From Bosea beijingensis (GTDB taxonomy: Bacteria > Pseudomonadota > Alphaproteobacteria > Rhizobiales > Beijerinckiaceae): a stretch of 64,000 bases of DNA. Position numbers and translations under genes: made by a program. A model generated the notes under the pieces. It ran no database searches. It worked only from the letters and a program-made list of their open reading frames with translations, and was not told the DNA's origin. Location: the NCBI RefSeq assembly GCF_030758975.1, contig NZ_CP132359.1:4881781-4945780 (forward strand), read 5' to 3'. Shown piece after piece: positions 55,014-63,603 of the stretch (its first letter is position 1; the number at the start of each line of letters is the position of its first letter).

Positions 55014-56525
55014 TCAGACAGTGCTGGCGGCCTTGGTGCCGCGCAAGCGGCGCGCGACCGAACCGATGACCGGCATGACCAAGAGCGCGAGGCCGATCGC
55101 CATCAACGTGGAGACCAGCGGGTTCGACCAGAAGATCGAGAGCGAGCCCTGACTGAAGATCATCGACTGGCGGAAGGCGTCCTCGGCCTTGTCGCCGATG
55201 ACCATGGCCAGCACCAGAGGCGCGATCGGATAATCGAGCTTCTTGAAGACATAGCCGACGAGGCCGAAGATCAGCGCGAGCCAGATATCGAACTCCTTGC
55301 TCGCGGCGGTGAAGGCGCCGATGAAGCAGATCACCACGATGATCGGCCCGATGATCGAGAAGGGGATGCGTAGGATCGAGGCGAAGAGCGGCACCGTCGC
55401 CAGCACGATCACCACGGCCACGACATTGCCGAGATACATCGAGGCGATCAGGCCCCAGACGAAGTCCGGCCGGTCGGTGAAGAGCGTCGGGCCGGGATTG
55501 AGACCCCAGATCATCAGGCCGCCCATCATCACCGCCGCCGTCGCCGAACCGGGAATGCCGAGCGCCAGCATCGGCAGCATGGCGGCGGAGCCGGCGGCAT
55601 GGTCGGCGGTCTCCGGCGCGATCACACCCTCGGGCTCGCCCTTGCCGAACTTGGCCGGGTTGCGCGAGGAGCGCTTGGCCATCGCATAGCTCATGAAGGA
55701 GGCGGCCGTCGGCCCGCCCGGCGTGATGCCCATCCAGATGCCGATCAGCGAGGAGCGCAGCAGGGCGAGCCAATAGCGCGGCAGCTTTGCGGCCGTGCGC
55801 AGCACGTCACCGACACGCACCTTGGCGGCGACGCCCTCGAATTTCAGCCCTTCTTCCATGGTCAGCAGCAACTCGCCGATGCCGAACAGGCCGATCACCG
55901 CGATAAGGAAGCTGACGCCGGCGAGCAGCACGTCGAACTCGAAGGTCAGGCGGACATTGCCGGAGACCGAGTCCATGCCGATCGTCGCCAGCGCAAAGCC
56001 GATCGCCATCGAGACCACCGTCTTGAAGGGCGAGGCGCCGCCGAGCCCGATGAAGCTCGCGAAGGTCATGAAATAGACGGCGAAATATTCGGGCGAGGAG
56101 AAGCGCAGCGCGAATTTCGCGACCCAGCCGGAGAGCAGCGTGATCAGGATGACGCCGGCCATGGCGCCGAAGCCGGCGGACAGGAAGGCGAAGGAGAGCG
56201 CTTCGGTCGCCTTGCCCTGCTTGGCCATCGGGTGACCGTCGAAGGTCGTCGCGACCGATGAGGGCTCGCCGGGAATGTTGAACAGGATCGAGGTCGTCGA
56301 GCCGCCGAAGAGCGCGCCCCAGTAGAGCGAGGTCAGCAGGATGATCGCCGAGACCGGATCCATCGAGAAGGTCAGCGGCAGCAGGAGCGAGACGCCGTTG
56401 GGCGCACCAAGCCCCGGCAGCACCCCGACGAGCACGCCGAGCAGCACGCCTGCCATCATCAGCAGGATATGGTGCGTGGTGAGCGCGACCGAGAAGCCGT
56501 GCATCAGGTTGGCGACGTTATCCAT
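55014..56525 (-). CDS. tctA: tripartite tricarboxylate transporter permease TctA
   Basis: 503 aa, twelve membrane helices. The large permease subunit of the TctABC family. The glycine- and proline-rich start (GVLPGLGAPNGVSLLLPLTF) and WMGITPGGPTAASFMSY are hallmark regions. It mediates solute import driven by an ion gradient, with the substrate brought by the binding protein TctC. It is the third gene of tctC-tctB-tctA in transcription order. Confidence 0.95.
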   Translation of the reverse strand: MDNVANLMHGFSVALTTHHILLMMAGVLLGVLVGVLPGLGAPNGVSLLLPLTFSMDPVSAIILLTSLYWGALFGGSTTSILFNIPGEPSSVATTFDGHPMAKQGKATEALSFAFLSAGFGAMAGVILITLLSGWVAKFALRFSSPEYFAVYFMTFASFIGLGGASPFKTVVSMAIGFALATIGMDSVSGNVRLTFEFDVLLAGVSFLIAVIGLFGIGELLLTMEEGLKFEGVAAKVRVGDVLRTAAKLPRYWLALLRSSLIGIWMGITPGGPTAASFMSYAMAKRSSRNPAKFGKGEPEGVIAPETADHAAGSAAMLPMLALGIPGSATAAVMMGGLMIWGLNPGPTLFTDRPDFVWGLIASMYLGNVVAVVIVLATVPLFASILRIPFSIIGPIIVVICFIGAFTAASKEFDIWLALIFGLVGYVFKKLDYPIAPLVLAMVIGDKAEDAFRQSMIFSQGSLSIFWSNPLVSTLMAIGLALLVMPVIGSVARRLRGTKAASTV

Positions 56526-56543
56526 GCTGATATCCCCGCCGTC

Positions 56544-57032
56544 TCAGAGGCCGATGAGCGGCTCGATCGGGCCCTTGAGCAGGCCGATCTGGAAGAATTT
56601 CTCGAGCGCGAAATAGAAGAAGACCGCGGTCACGAAGGCGGTCACGAGGCTCTGCAGCCAGCCATAACCGCCCTGAAAGCGCATCGCGAAAACGAGATAG
56701 AGGATCGTCGCGACATACATGCCGAGCGTCGCGCTGAGCACCACGAAGGCGATCAGCGGCAGCAGGAAGGACAGCACCCGCTTGCCGCGTTCGGCATCGA
56801 GGAAGGCTTCCGCAAGCACCGCTTTGCCCGCGAAGCGCTGGCCGATGGTGACGGCAACCGTGCCGAGGCTCGCCAGAGCGATCAGCGCGCCTGCGTAGAA
56901 GGGAAAGGCGCCGGGCTGCGGGCCCGAATTATCCCAGCCGATGCCGAATTCGAGCGAGCCCTTCACGATGACGAGCCCGAAGACCAGTGTCAGGACGGCC
57001 ATCCCGATCTCTGCCCAGAAGCGGGTGATCAT
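56544..57032 (-). CDS. tctB: tripartite tricarboxylate transporter small subunit TctB
   Basis: 162 aa, four membrane helices, the small subunit of the Tct transporter. It lies 18 bp ahead of tctA. TctB proteins are poorly conserved, so the call leans on the context and topology. A palindromic element lies between it and tctC. Confidence 0.9.
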   Translation of the reverse strand: MITRFWAEIGMAVLTLVFGLVIVKGSLEFGIGWDNSGPQPGAFPFYAGALIALASLGTVAVTIGQRFAGKAVLAEAFLDAERGKRVLSFLLPLIAFVVLSATLGMYVATILYLVFAMRFQGGYGWLQSLVTAFVTAVFFYFALEKFFQIGLLKGPIEPLIGL

Positions 57033-57072
57033 GCGGTGGGTTCCTCCTTGCGGGAGCGGCGGGAAGGCGCCT

Positions 57073-57172
57073 CGTCATTCCGGACGCAGCGAAGCGTCGA
57101 TCCGGAATCCATCCTAGAGCTCAAGCGCCCTTCGATGGATCCCGGGTCGGCCGCTGGCCGCCCGGGATGACG
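57073..57172. repeat. dispersed intergenic palindromic element, copy 2
   Basis: A 100-bp element with outer arms CGTCATTCCGG and CCGGGATGACG and inner blocks related to copy 1 at 36712-36808 (GACGCAGCGAAG, ATGGATCCCGGG). It lies between tctC and tctB, so it is inside the transport operon and can fold in the mRNA. Confidence 0.85.
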
Positions 57173-57203
57173 TACAGGTTCGATGTCTTGTCCGGTCGGT
57201 CGC

Positions 57204-58199
57204 TTACTTCGCGACCCAGCCTTCGTTCTCGAAGACCTTCTTGTTCGCCGCTTCGTCCTTGGCGACGAAATCGGCGAGCTCCTTGCCCTTCATGAACTTG
57301 CCGGTCTGAGCCGTGCGCGTCACGAATTCCTTCCACTCCGGCGTCTGGCTGACCTTCTCCAGCAGGCCGGCATAATAGGTCACCGCATCGGCGGGAACGT
57401 CGGCCGGCAGCCAGACGGTGCGCGGCATCTGGAAGGTCTCCAGCGGCAGGCCGGCTTCCTTGCAGGTCGGGACGTCGCCCCAGCCCTTGCCCTCGAAGAC
57501 CGGCTCGCCCTTGGCGAGGCGCACTGGCGAGAAGACGCAGAGCGGCTTCACCTGTCCAGCCTTCCACTGGCCGATATTCTCGTTGGGATTGTTGGTGTTG
57601 GAGTCGATATGGCCGCCGGCGAGCTGCACGGCCGCGGCACTGCCGCCCTGGAACGGCACATAGATCCATTTCACGCCGGTGGCGTCCTGGATCATCGAGG
57701 TCAGCGTCTGGTCGGTGTCCTTCGACTGACTGCCGCCCATCTTGAAGCCCATTGGCTTGGCCTTGACCGCCTCGATATAGGCCTTGGCATCGGCATAGGG
57801 GGCGTCGCCCTTGACCCAGAGCAGGAACTCGTCGAGCGCCAGCGCCGCGACCGGGGTCAGGTCAGAGACCTTGTAGCCGAGCTTGGCGACGTAAGGCAGC
57901 AGATAGGCGTTGTTGGTGCCGAAGATGACGCGGTTCGGATCGCCCTTGGCGCCCTTGCCGTAGACATAGCCCTCGGCACCCGAGCCGCCGCCCTTGTTCA
58001 CCACCACGATCGGCTGCTCGGTGAATTTGTGCTTGGTGATGATCGACTGGATGATGCGGGCGAAATTGTCGGTGCCGCCGCCGGCGCCGGAGGTCACGAC
58101 GAACTCGATCGGCTTGGTCGGTTCCCAGGCCTGTGCGGCACCGATGCCGCCAAGCGTGAGCGCGCCGGCGAACGCAGCCGAAATGGCGATGGTCTTCAT
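57204..58199 (-). CDS. tctC: Tct transporter solute-binding protein TctC
   Basis: 331 aa from ATG 58199 with a signal peptide (cleavage after AQA, about residue 23). TctC/Bug-family binding fold. Typical features: IEFVVTSGAGGGTDNFARI near the start, VVNKGGGSGAEGY, and QGGSAAAVQLAGGHID in the middle. The family binds carboxylates through loops around a water-mediated site, and the exact ligand cannot be deduced. It is the first gene of the tct operon, with a hairpin element directly downstream. Confidence 0.93.
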   Translation of the reverse strand: MKTIAISAAFAGALTLGGIGAAQAWEPTKPIEFVVTSGAGGGTDNFARIIQSIITKHKFTEQPIVVVNKGGGSGAEGYVYGKGAKGDPNRVIFGTNNAYLLPYVAKLGYKVSDLTPVAALALDEFLLWVKGDAPYADAKAYIEAVKAKPMGFKMGGSQSKDTDQTLTSMIQDATGVKWIYVPFQGGSAAAVQLAGGHIDSNTNNPNENIGQWKAGQVKPLCVFSPVRLAKGEPVFEGKGWGDVPTCKEAGLPLETFQMPRTVWLPADVPADAVTYYAGLLEKVSQTPEWKEFVTRTAQTGKFMKGKELADFVAKDEAANKKVFENEGWVAK

Positions 58200-58269
58200 G
58201 GTCTCTCTCCCTGGGTTTTGCTCTTGAGGCCGCTCTTGCCGGCGGCTTTGTCGAAACTGCTTGGAAAAA

Positions 58270-59304
58270 TCAGGCCGCGGCGCGGGTCTTGCCCTTTCCG
58301 TCCTGGGCCATCTTGATAGCCAGCGCGAGCGCGGCCCGAGTCGCGCCGAGATTGGCGACGCCCTTGCCGGCGATCTCATAGGCCGTGCCATGGGCCGGCG
58401 TGCAGATCGGGAAGGGGAAGCCGCCGATCAGGGTGACACCACGGTCGAAGCCGATCAGCTTCATCGCGATCTGGCCCTGGTCGTGATACATCGTCAGCAC
58501 GGCGTCGAAATCGCCGTTCTTAGCCCGCAGGAACACCGTGTCCGACGGGAACGGCCCTTCGACCGTGAAGCCCTTGGCCTTGGCCGCCTTCACCGCCGGC
58601 TCGATCGTCTCGATCTCGTCGCGGCCGAAATTGCCGCCGTCACCGGCATGGGGATTGATGCCGGCGACCGCGATGCGCGGCGGGTTGAAGCCGGCTGCGC
58701 GCAGATTGGCATCGGCCAGCGTCAGCGCCCGCAGGATGCGCTCCTGCGTGATGTTCTGTGCCACTTCCGACAGCGGGATGTGCGAGGTGACGCGGGCGTT
58801 CCAGAGCTTGTCGAGGATGTTGAACTCGCTCGCGGCGCCCTCGAAGCCGATGGCATCGCGCACGAAGCGGATCTCGTCGTCGTAGCCGGGATAGGCAAAG
58901 CGCATCGCCGCCTTGTTGAAGGGTGTGAAGAACACCGCGTCGGCCTGGCCGGAAGCGGCGAATTGCAGCGCGCGACGAAAATTCTCGGTCGCAGCCTTGC
59001 CGCCTGCGAGCGTCGCGGTGCCGCGCTTGAGTTCGGCGGGATCGTGATTGGCGAGATCGACGAAGACCGGCCTGTCGCCGAGCGGCAACGCGCCGCCATC
59101 CTTGACGACGTTAACCTGCGGATCCGCACCGCCATCCTTGATGCCGAGGTCGAGCAGGCGCTTGTCGCCGAATACGACATAGCGGGCCGCACCACGCAGG
59201 TCGGCCTCCGACAGGATGCGGGCCGTCAGTTCGGGGCTAATGCCGGAGGGATCGCCAATCGCCACGGCGATCACGGGCAAGGCGTCATTCGTCCGCTCAT
59301 TCAT
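58270..59304 (-). CDS. PdxA-family dehydrogenase (PdxA2-like)
   Basis: 344 aa. The PdxA fold is clear: IGDPSGISPELTAR at the start and the three metal-binding histidines in TSHIPLSEV, GINPHAGDGGNFG and CTPAHGTAYEIAGKG. The last motif, PxCTPAHGTA instead of the PdxA TSVDHGTA, places it in the PdxA2 branch, whose characterised members oxidise and decarboxylate phosphorylated four-carbon acids or dihydrodiol dicarboxylates. It is not expected to act in vitamin B6 synthesis here. It is 70 bp upstream of tctC and divergent from the SAF-domain gene. Confidence 0.88.
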   Translation of the reverse strand: MNERTNDALPVIAVAIGDPSGISPELTARILSEADLRGAARYVVFGDKRLLDLGIKDGGADPQVNVVKDGGALPLGDRPVFVDLANHDPAELKRGTATLAGGKAATENFRRALQFAASGQADAVFFTPFNKAAMRFAYPGYDDEIRFVRDAIGFEGAASEFNILDKLWNARVTSHIPLSEVAQNITQERILRALTLADANLRAAGFNPPRIAVAGINPHAGDGGNFGRDEIETIEPAVKAAKAKGFTVEGPFPSDTVFLRAKNGDFDAVLTMYHDQGQIAMKLIGFDRGVTLIGGFPFPICTPAHGTAYEIAGKGVANLGATRAALALAIKMAQDGKGKTRAAA

Positions 59305-59373
59305 GGCCGCAACTCCGCTGCCTGATCGTTCCTCTGACTCCGTTGGCTAACACAAGCGGCACAGCCACTCAAG

Positions 59374-59391
59374 TATGCTGTATGCAGCATA
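59374..59391. promoter_or_regulatory. inverted repeat, candidate GntR operator
   Basis: A perfect inverted repeat of seven bases, TATGCTG (59374-59380) and CAGCATA (59385-59391), with a TATG centre. It is placed in the 151-bp gap between the divergent pdxA-like gene and the SAF-domain gene. The size and dyad suit a FadR/GntR dimer. Binding is inference. Confidence 0.55.
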
Positions 59392-59455
59392 TCAAAATCG
59401 ATGTACTCATTCGGCAGGCGCCGGCTGCGGATCGGACTGCGCCGGAGGAGGGCCG

Positions 59456-60862
59456 ATGAATTTTCATGCGCATTACGCCGGGATCGCGGAGCCGGTCGAA
59501 ACCTGCCTCGTCGGCAGCGGCAGCTTCGGGCGCAGCTATCTCGCGCAGTCGCGCCGGACACGGCTGGTCAATGCGCGCATCGCGGTCGACGTGACCGCCG
59601 AAGCTGCTGGAAAAGCTTTCGCCGCGGCCGGTTTCGAGCCTGCCGAGATTGCCCTGTGCGCGACCAGCACGGAGGCTAAGGCTGCCTGGAAGGCTGGCCA
59701 ATGCGTCGCGGCGGCGAGCCTCGATACCGTCATGGACTTGCCCTTCGCGCTTCTGGTCGAGGCGACCGGCAGCCCCGAAGCCGCGACTCGGCACAGCCTC
59801 ACCGCGATCGATGCCGGCCGCCATGTCGCTCTGGTCTCGAAGGAGGCCGACAGCGTCGTCGGGCCGGGGCTGGCCCGGCTCGCACGCGACAAGGGCGTGG
59901 TGGTGACGCCGGTCGATGGCGACCAGCCGAGCCTGCTGATCGCGCTGGCAAGCTGGGCCGAGGTGATCGGCCTCGATATCATCGCGGTCGGCAAGTCGAG
60001 CGAGTATGATTTCGTGCTCGACGCAGCGACCGGCAATGTCACCTGCAATGGCGTGACCCGCTCGCTGCCGGCGCTGCGCGAGCACTGGTTGCCGGGCTCC
60101 CGTTCGATCGTGGCCAACGCAGCCGAGCGCGCCCGTATCCTCGGTGAAGCCTTCCCCCTGAGGGCTGTGCCTGATCTCTGCGAGATGATGCTCGTCGCCA
60201 ATGCGCTCGGCTTCTCCGCCGATGCCGCCGGCTTCCATGCGCCGCCTGCTCGCGTGCCGGAACTGGCCGATCTCTTCGCGGAGCGCGGCGAAGGCGGATT
60301 GATGGGCGGCACGCGCCGGATCGACGTGTTCCACCATCTGCGGCTCAAGGAAGAGGCAAGCTTCGCCGGCGGCGTCTTCATCGTCGTGCGCTGCGACAAT
60401 GACGAGACCTGGGAAATGCTGGCCGGCAAGGGCCATGTCGTCAGCCGCAGCGGCAAGACCGCGGCGCTCTACCTGCCGCGCCATCTGCTGGGCGTCGAGG
60501 TCGCGACCTCGATTCTCGATGCCGCCGGCCTCGGCCGCTCCGGCTACGGCGACGACTACCGCCCGCGGCAAGACCTCGTCGCTGTGGCGCAGCGCGATCT
60601 CGCCGCCGGAACGGTGCTCACGATGGGCGGGCACCATCACAGCATCGAGAATGTCGGGGCCGAGGTGCGGCCGGCAATGCCGCTCGCCGCCGAGCGCCCT
60701 GCCCCGTTCTATCTGGTCGCCAACCGAACCCTCGTTCGCCCGGTCCAGGCCGGCGAGGCGATCCGGCTCGGCGATGTCACGATCCCCGAGGATTCCGGCC
60801 TGCTGGCGATGCGCCGGCGCCAGGATGCGCTCTTCTTTGCCGGGAGCGACACGCCGGTTTGA
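59456..60862 (+). CDS. homoserine dehydrogenase-like oxidoreductase with SAF domain
   Basis: 468 aa from ATG 59456 with GGAGGAGGG upstream. An N-terminal NAD(P)-binding domain (CLVGSGSFGRSYLAQ, about residues 16-30), a middle catalytic-looking region with KSSEYDFVLD, and a C-terminal SAF domain (RDLAAGTVLTMGG onwards, about 375-440). This matches the COG4091-type predicted homoserine dehydrogenases with SAF domains, which occur beside uptake and lyase genes for organic acids. The reaction is unknown. It is divergent from the pdxA-like gene and starts the regulator operon. Confidence 0.87.
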   Translation: MNFHAHYAGIAEPVETCLVGSGSFGRSYLAQSRRTRLVNARIAVDVTAEAAGKAFAAAGFEPAEIALCATSTEAKAAWKAGQCVAAASLDTVMDLPFALLVEATGSPEAATRHSLTAIDAGRHVALVSKEADSVVGPGLARLARDKGVVVTPVDGDQPSLLIALASWAEVIGLDIIAVGKSSEYDFVLDAATGNVTCNGVTRSLPALREHWLPGSRSIVANAAERARILGEAFPLRAVPDLCEMMLVANALGFSADAAGFHAPPARVPELADLFAERGEGGLMGGTRRIDVFHHLRLKEEASFAGGVFIVVRCDNDETWEMLAGKGHVVSRSGKTAALYLPRHLLGVEVATSILDAAGLGRSGYGDDYRPRQDLVAVAQRDLAAGTVLTMGGHHHSIENVGAEVRPAMPLAAERPAPFYLVANRTLVRPVQAGEAIRLGDVTIPEDSGLLAMRRRQDALFFAGSDTPV

Positions 60863-60914
60863 CAGCGCGGAAGCCGCATGCCGTAACGGAGAGGCCGGAA
60901 ACAACGGAGCAACG

Positions 60915-61580
60915 ATGAGCGAGACGGCGGCCGCCTACACCCCGATCACGCGCCGCACCCTCCATGACGAGGTGCTGGAGCGCGTGCGCGACATGATCAT
61001 CGAGGGGCGGCTCGAACCCGGCCAGCGCATCAACGAGGGCCAGGTCGGCGCGCAGCTCGGCGTGTCGCGGACGCCCTTGCGCGAGGCGATCAAGACGCTA
61101 GCCAGCGAAGGACTGGTCGAAATCCTGCCGGCCAAGGGGGCGATCGTCCGCAAATTCTCGGCGCGCGACCTCGCCGACATTCTCGAAGTCATCAAGAGCC
61201 TTGAGCAGCTCGGCGGCCGGATCGCCTGCGCTGAGGCCAGCGACGCGACGATCGGAGCAATCCACAAGCTCCACCGCGATATGCTCGCGCTCTACGCGAC
61301 GCGCGACAGGCTCGACTATTTCAAGCTGAACCAGGCGATCCACAGCGCCATCGTCGCCGCATCCGGCAACGCCGTGCTGGCCGAGATGCACACCACCCTG
61401 CAATCGCGGATCAAGCGGCTGCGCTTCGTCGGCAATGAAGGCCCGGAAAAATGGGCCGGAGCGGTCGCCGAACACGAGGACATGATGGCCGCCCTGCTGA
61501 GGCGCGATGGCGACGCCCTCGCCGAGGCGATCGGCCGCCATATGGACACGACGCTGGTCAGGGTGCGCGAAGTTCTCTGA
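60915..61580 (+). CDS. GntR-family transcriptional regulator (FadR subgroup)
   Basis: 221 aa. N-terminal winged helix: the TLHDEVLERVRDMIIEGRLEPGQRINE start and VSRTPLREAIKTLASEGLVE (residues about 50-69) are the GntR signature. The C-terminal FCD domain (about 90-215) shows the conserved D, H and H ligand residues around LNQAIHSAIV and EHEDMMAAL, so it binds a small carboxylate with a metal. Likely controls the divergent tct/pdxA and SAF-gene promoters next to it. Confidence 0.93.
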   Translation: MSETAAAYTPITRRTLHDEVLERVRDMIIEGRLEPGQRINEGQVGAQLGVSRTPLREAIKTLASEGLVEILPAKGAIVRKFSARDLADILEVIKSLEQLGGRIACAEASDATIGAIHKLHRDMLALYATRDRLDYFKLNQAIHSAIVAASGNAVLAEMHTTLQSRIKRLRFVGNEGPEKWAGAVAEHEDMMAALLRRDGDALAEAIGRHMDTTLVRVREVL

Positions 61581-61861
61581 GGGTCGGCAGGGAACATCCG
61601 GCACGCCCGAGGCTCATAGACTTTCGAATAAGCTCCCGGCGGCTACGAAAGCCCTCCCGCTCCAACCGGAATTCGTTCCCACACAAGCGCTTACTCTCAC
61701 CTTGGAGCCGGCCTGCCGGCCCTCCGAGACGGCTATCCGTGCCCCCGTTCTTTCAATAAGCTGTAGACAAGGCGGCCCGGGGACTTTCGCCCCAGGAGCT
61801 TCCGATACAACGGGGCCGTTCACCGCCCGGACAGGGCGGAAAGGCGTTCAAGGAGACATCC

Positions 61862-63454
61862 ATGAAGAAAATTCTGTTGGCTACGCTGTCGGCCTCCGCG
61901 CTGATGGCGGCGCAGCCGCTGATGGCCAAGACCCTGGTGTATTGCTCGGAGGGAAGCCCCGAGAACTTCGCGCCGAGCGTCAACACCACCGGCACGTCCT
62001 TCGACGCGAACACCCAGATCTACGACACGATCGTCCAGTTCGAGCGCGGCGGCACCAACGTCCAGCCGGCGCTCGCGGAAAAGTGGGATATCTCGCCCGA
62101 TGGCCTGACCTATACCTTCCACCTGCGCAAGAACGTCAAGTGGCAGTCCAACAAGAACTTCAAGCCGACGCGCAACTTCAATGCCGACGACATCATCTTC
62201 ATGATCGAGCGGCAGTGGAAGGAAGACAACGCGTTCTTCAAGGTGACCAGCTCGAACCACTCCTATTTCAACGACATGGGCATGCCCAAGCTGCTGAAAA
62301 CGGTGGAGAAGGTCGATGACTACACCGTCAAGATCACGCTGAACCAGCCGGAGGCGCCGTTCCTCGCCGACCTCGCGATGCAATATGCCAGCGTGCAGTC
62401 GAAGGAATATGCCGATGCGATGCTGAAGGCGGGCACGCCGGAGAAGCTCGATCAGGACCCGGTCGGCACCGGCCCGTTCTATCTGGTGCAATACCAGAAG
62501 GACGCGATCATCCGCTACAAGGCCAATCCCGACTACTGGGCCGGCAAGGCCCAGATCGACGACCTGATCTTCGCGATCACGCCGGACGCCTCGGTGCGCT
62601 GGGCCAAGCTCCAGAAGGGCGAGTGCCATGTCATGCCCTATCCGAATCCGGCCGATCTCGACGCGATCAAGAAGGACCCCAATGTCCAGATCCTGGAGCA
62701 GCCCGGCCTGAACATCGGCTATCTCGCCTACAACACCACCAAGAAGCCCTTCGACGACGTCAAGGTGCGCCGCGCGGTCAACAAGGCGATCAACAAGAAG
62801 GCGATCATCGACGCAGTCTACCTGTCGAGCGGCGTCGCGGCGACCAACCCGATCCCGCCGTCGATGTGGTCCTATAACGAGACCATCAAGGACGATCCGT
62901 TCGATCCGGAGGCGGCTAAGAAGGAGCTGGCCGCGGCCGGCTATCCGAACGGCCTCGAGATCGACCTCTGGGCCATGCCGGTGCAGCGCCCCTACAACCC
63001 GAACGCCAAGCGCATCGCCGAACTGATGCAGGCGGATCTGGCCAAGGTCGGCATCAAGGCCGAGATCAAGAGCTTCGAATGGGGCGAATACCGCAAGCGC
63101 ATGCAGGCGGGCGAGCACCAGACGGGCATGCTCGGCTGGACCGGCGACAACGGCGATCCGGACAACTTCCTGCACACGCTGCTGGGCTGCGAGTCCGCCA
63201 AGACAAATGGCTCGAACGTCGCGAAGTTCTGCTACCAGCCGTTCGAGGATCTGGTCGTGAAGGCGAAGACAGTCACCGATCAAGCCGAGCGCGAGAAGCT
63301 CTACCGGCAGGCGCAGGTGATCTTCAAGGAGCAGTCGCCCTGGTTCACCATCGCGCATGCGGTGCAGCTCAAGCCTGTCCGCAAGGAGGTGAAGGACTTC
63401 AAGCTCTCGCCGTTCGGCCGCCACACCTTCTACGGCGTCGACATCGGCAAGTGA
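61862..63454 (+). CDS. ABC transporter oligopeptide-type solute-binding protein
   Basis: 530 aa with a signal peptide (MKKILLATLSASALMAAQPLMA). SBP_bac_5-type (DppA/OppA) fold. NADDIIFMIERQ at about residue 110 and DPVGTGPFYLVQYQKD near residue 200 are typical of the dipeptide-binding group. The GWTGDNGDPDNFLHTLLGC segment near 420-440 is the conserved aspartate region. The genes of the permeases and ATPases lie beyond the window. A paralogue follows 149 bp later. Confidence 0.93.
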   Translation: MKKILLATLSASALMAAQPLMAKTLVYCSEGSPENFAPSVNTTGTSFDANTQIYDTIVQFERGGTNVQPALAEKWDISPDGLTYTFHLRKNVKWQSNKNFKPTRNFNADDIIFMIERQWKEDNAFFKVTSSNHSYFNDMGMPKLLKTVEKVDDYTVKITLNQPEAPFLADLAMQYASVQSKEYADAMLKAGTPEKLDQDPVGTGPFYLVQYQKDAIIRYKANPDYWAGKAQIDDLIFAITPDASVRWAKLQKGECHVMPYPNPADLDAIKKDPNVQILEQPGLNIGYLAYNTTKKPFDDVKVRRAVNKAINKKAIIDAVYLSSGVAATNPIPPSMWSYNETIKDDPFDPEAAKKELAAAGYPNGLEIDLWAMPVQRPYNPNAKRIAELMQADLAKVGIKAEIKSFEWGEYRKRMQAGEHQTGMLGWTGDNGDPDNFLHTLLGCESAKTNGSNVAKFCYQPFEDLVVKAKTVTDQAEREKLYRQAQVIFKEQSPWFTIAHAVQLKPVRKEVKDFKLSPFGRHTFYGVDIGK

Positions 63455-63505
63455 GCCGACTTATCAGTCGCGCTACGCCCTGGCGCGGCTGATGCATGCC
63501 AGATG

Positions 63506-63528
63506 ACGCGGCCCCGGCGGGGTCGCGT
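63506..63528 (+). other. hairpin between tandem binding-protein genes
   Basis: An almost perfect 10-bp stem, ACGCGGCCCC / GGGGTCGCGT, with a GGC loop lies 52 bp after the first binding-protein gene. It has no T-run, so it is more likely an mRNA-stability or attenuation element than a full terminator. Confidence 0.45.
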
Positions 63529-63603
63529 TCCGGGAGGCGGAGACGATGGGGCACGACGCCCCGCGCCCGATCCGCCTCCCTCGCCTTTGCCGAAAGAACC
63601 GCC

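Noticed and set aside
58270..59304. Housekeeping PdxA for vitamin B6
   Set aside because: The PICTPAHGTA motif and the transporter/regulator neighbourhood point to the catabolic PdxA2 branch.
61820..63424. Long open frame on the minus strand opposite the oligopeptide-binding protein
   Set aside because: Leu/Arg/Asp-rich shadow frame; the plus strand codes a complete SBP with signal peptide.
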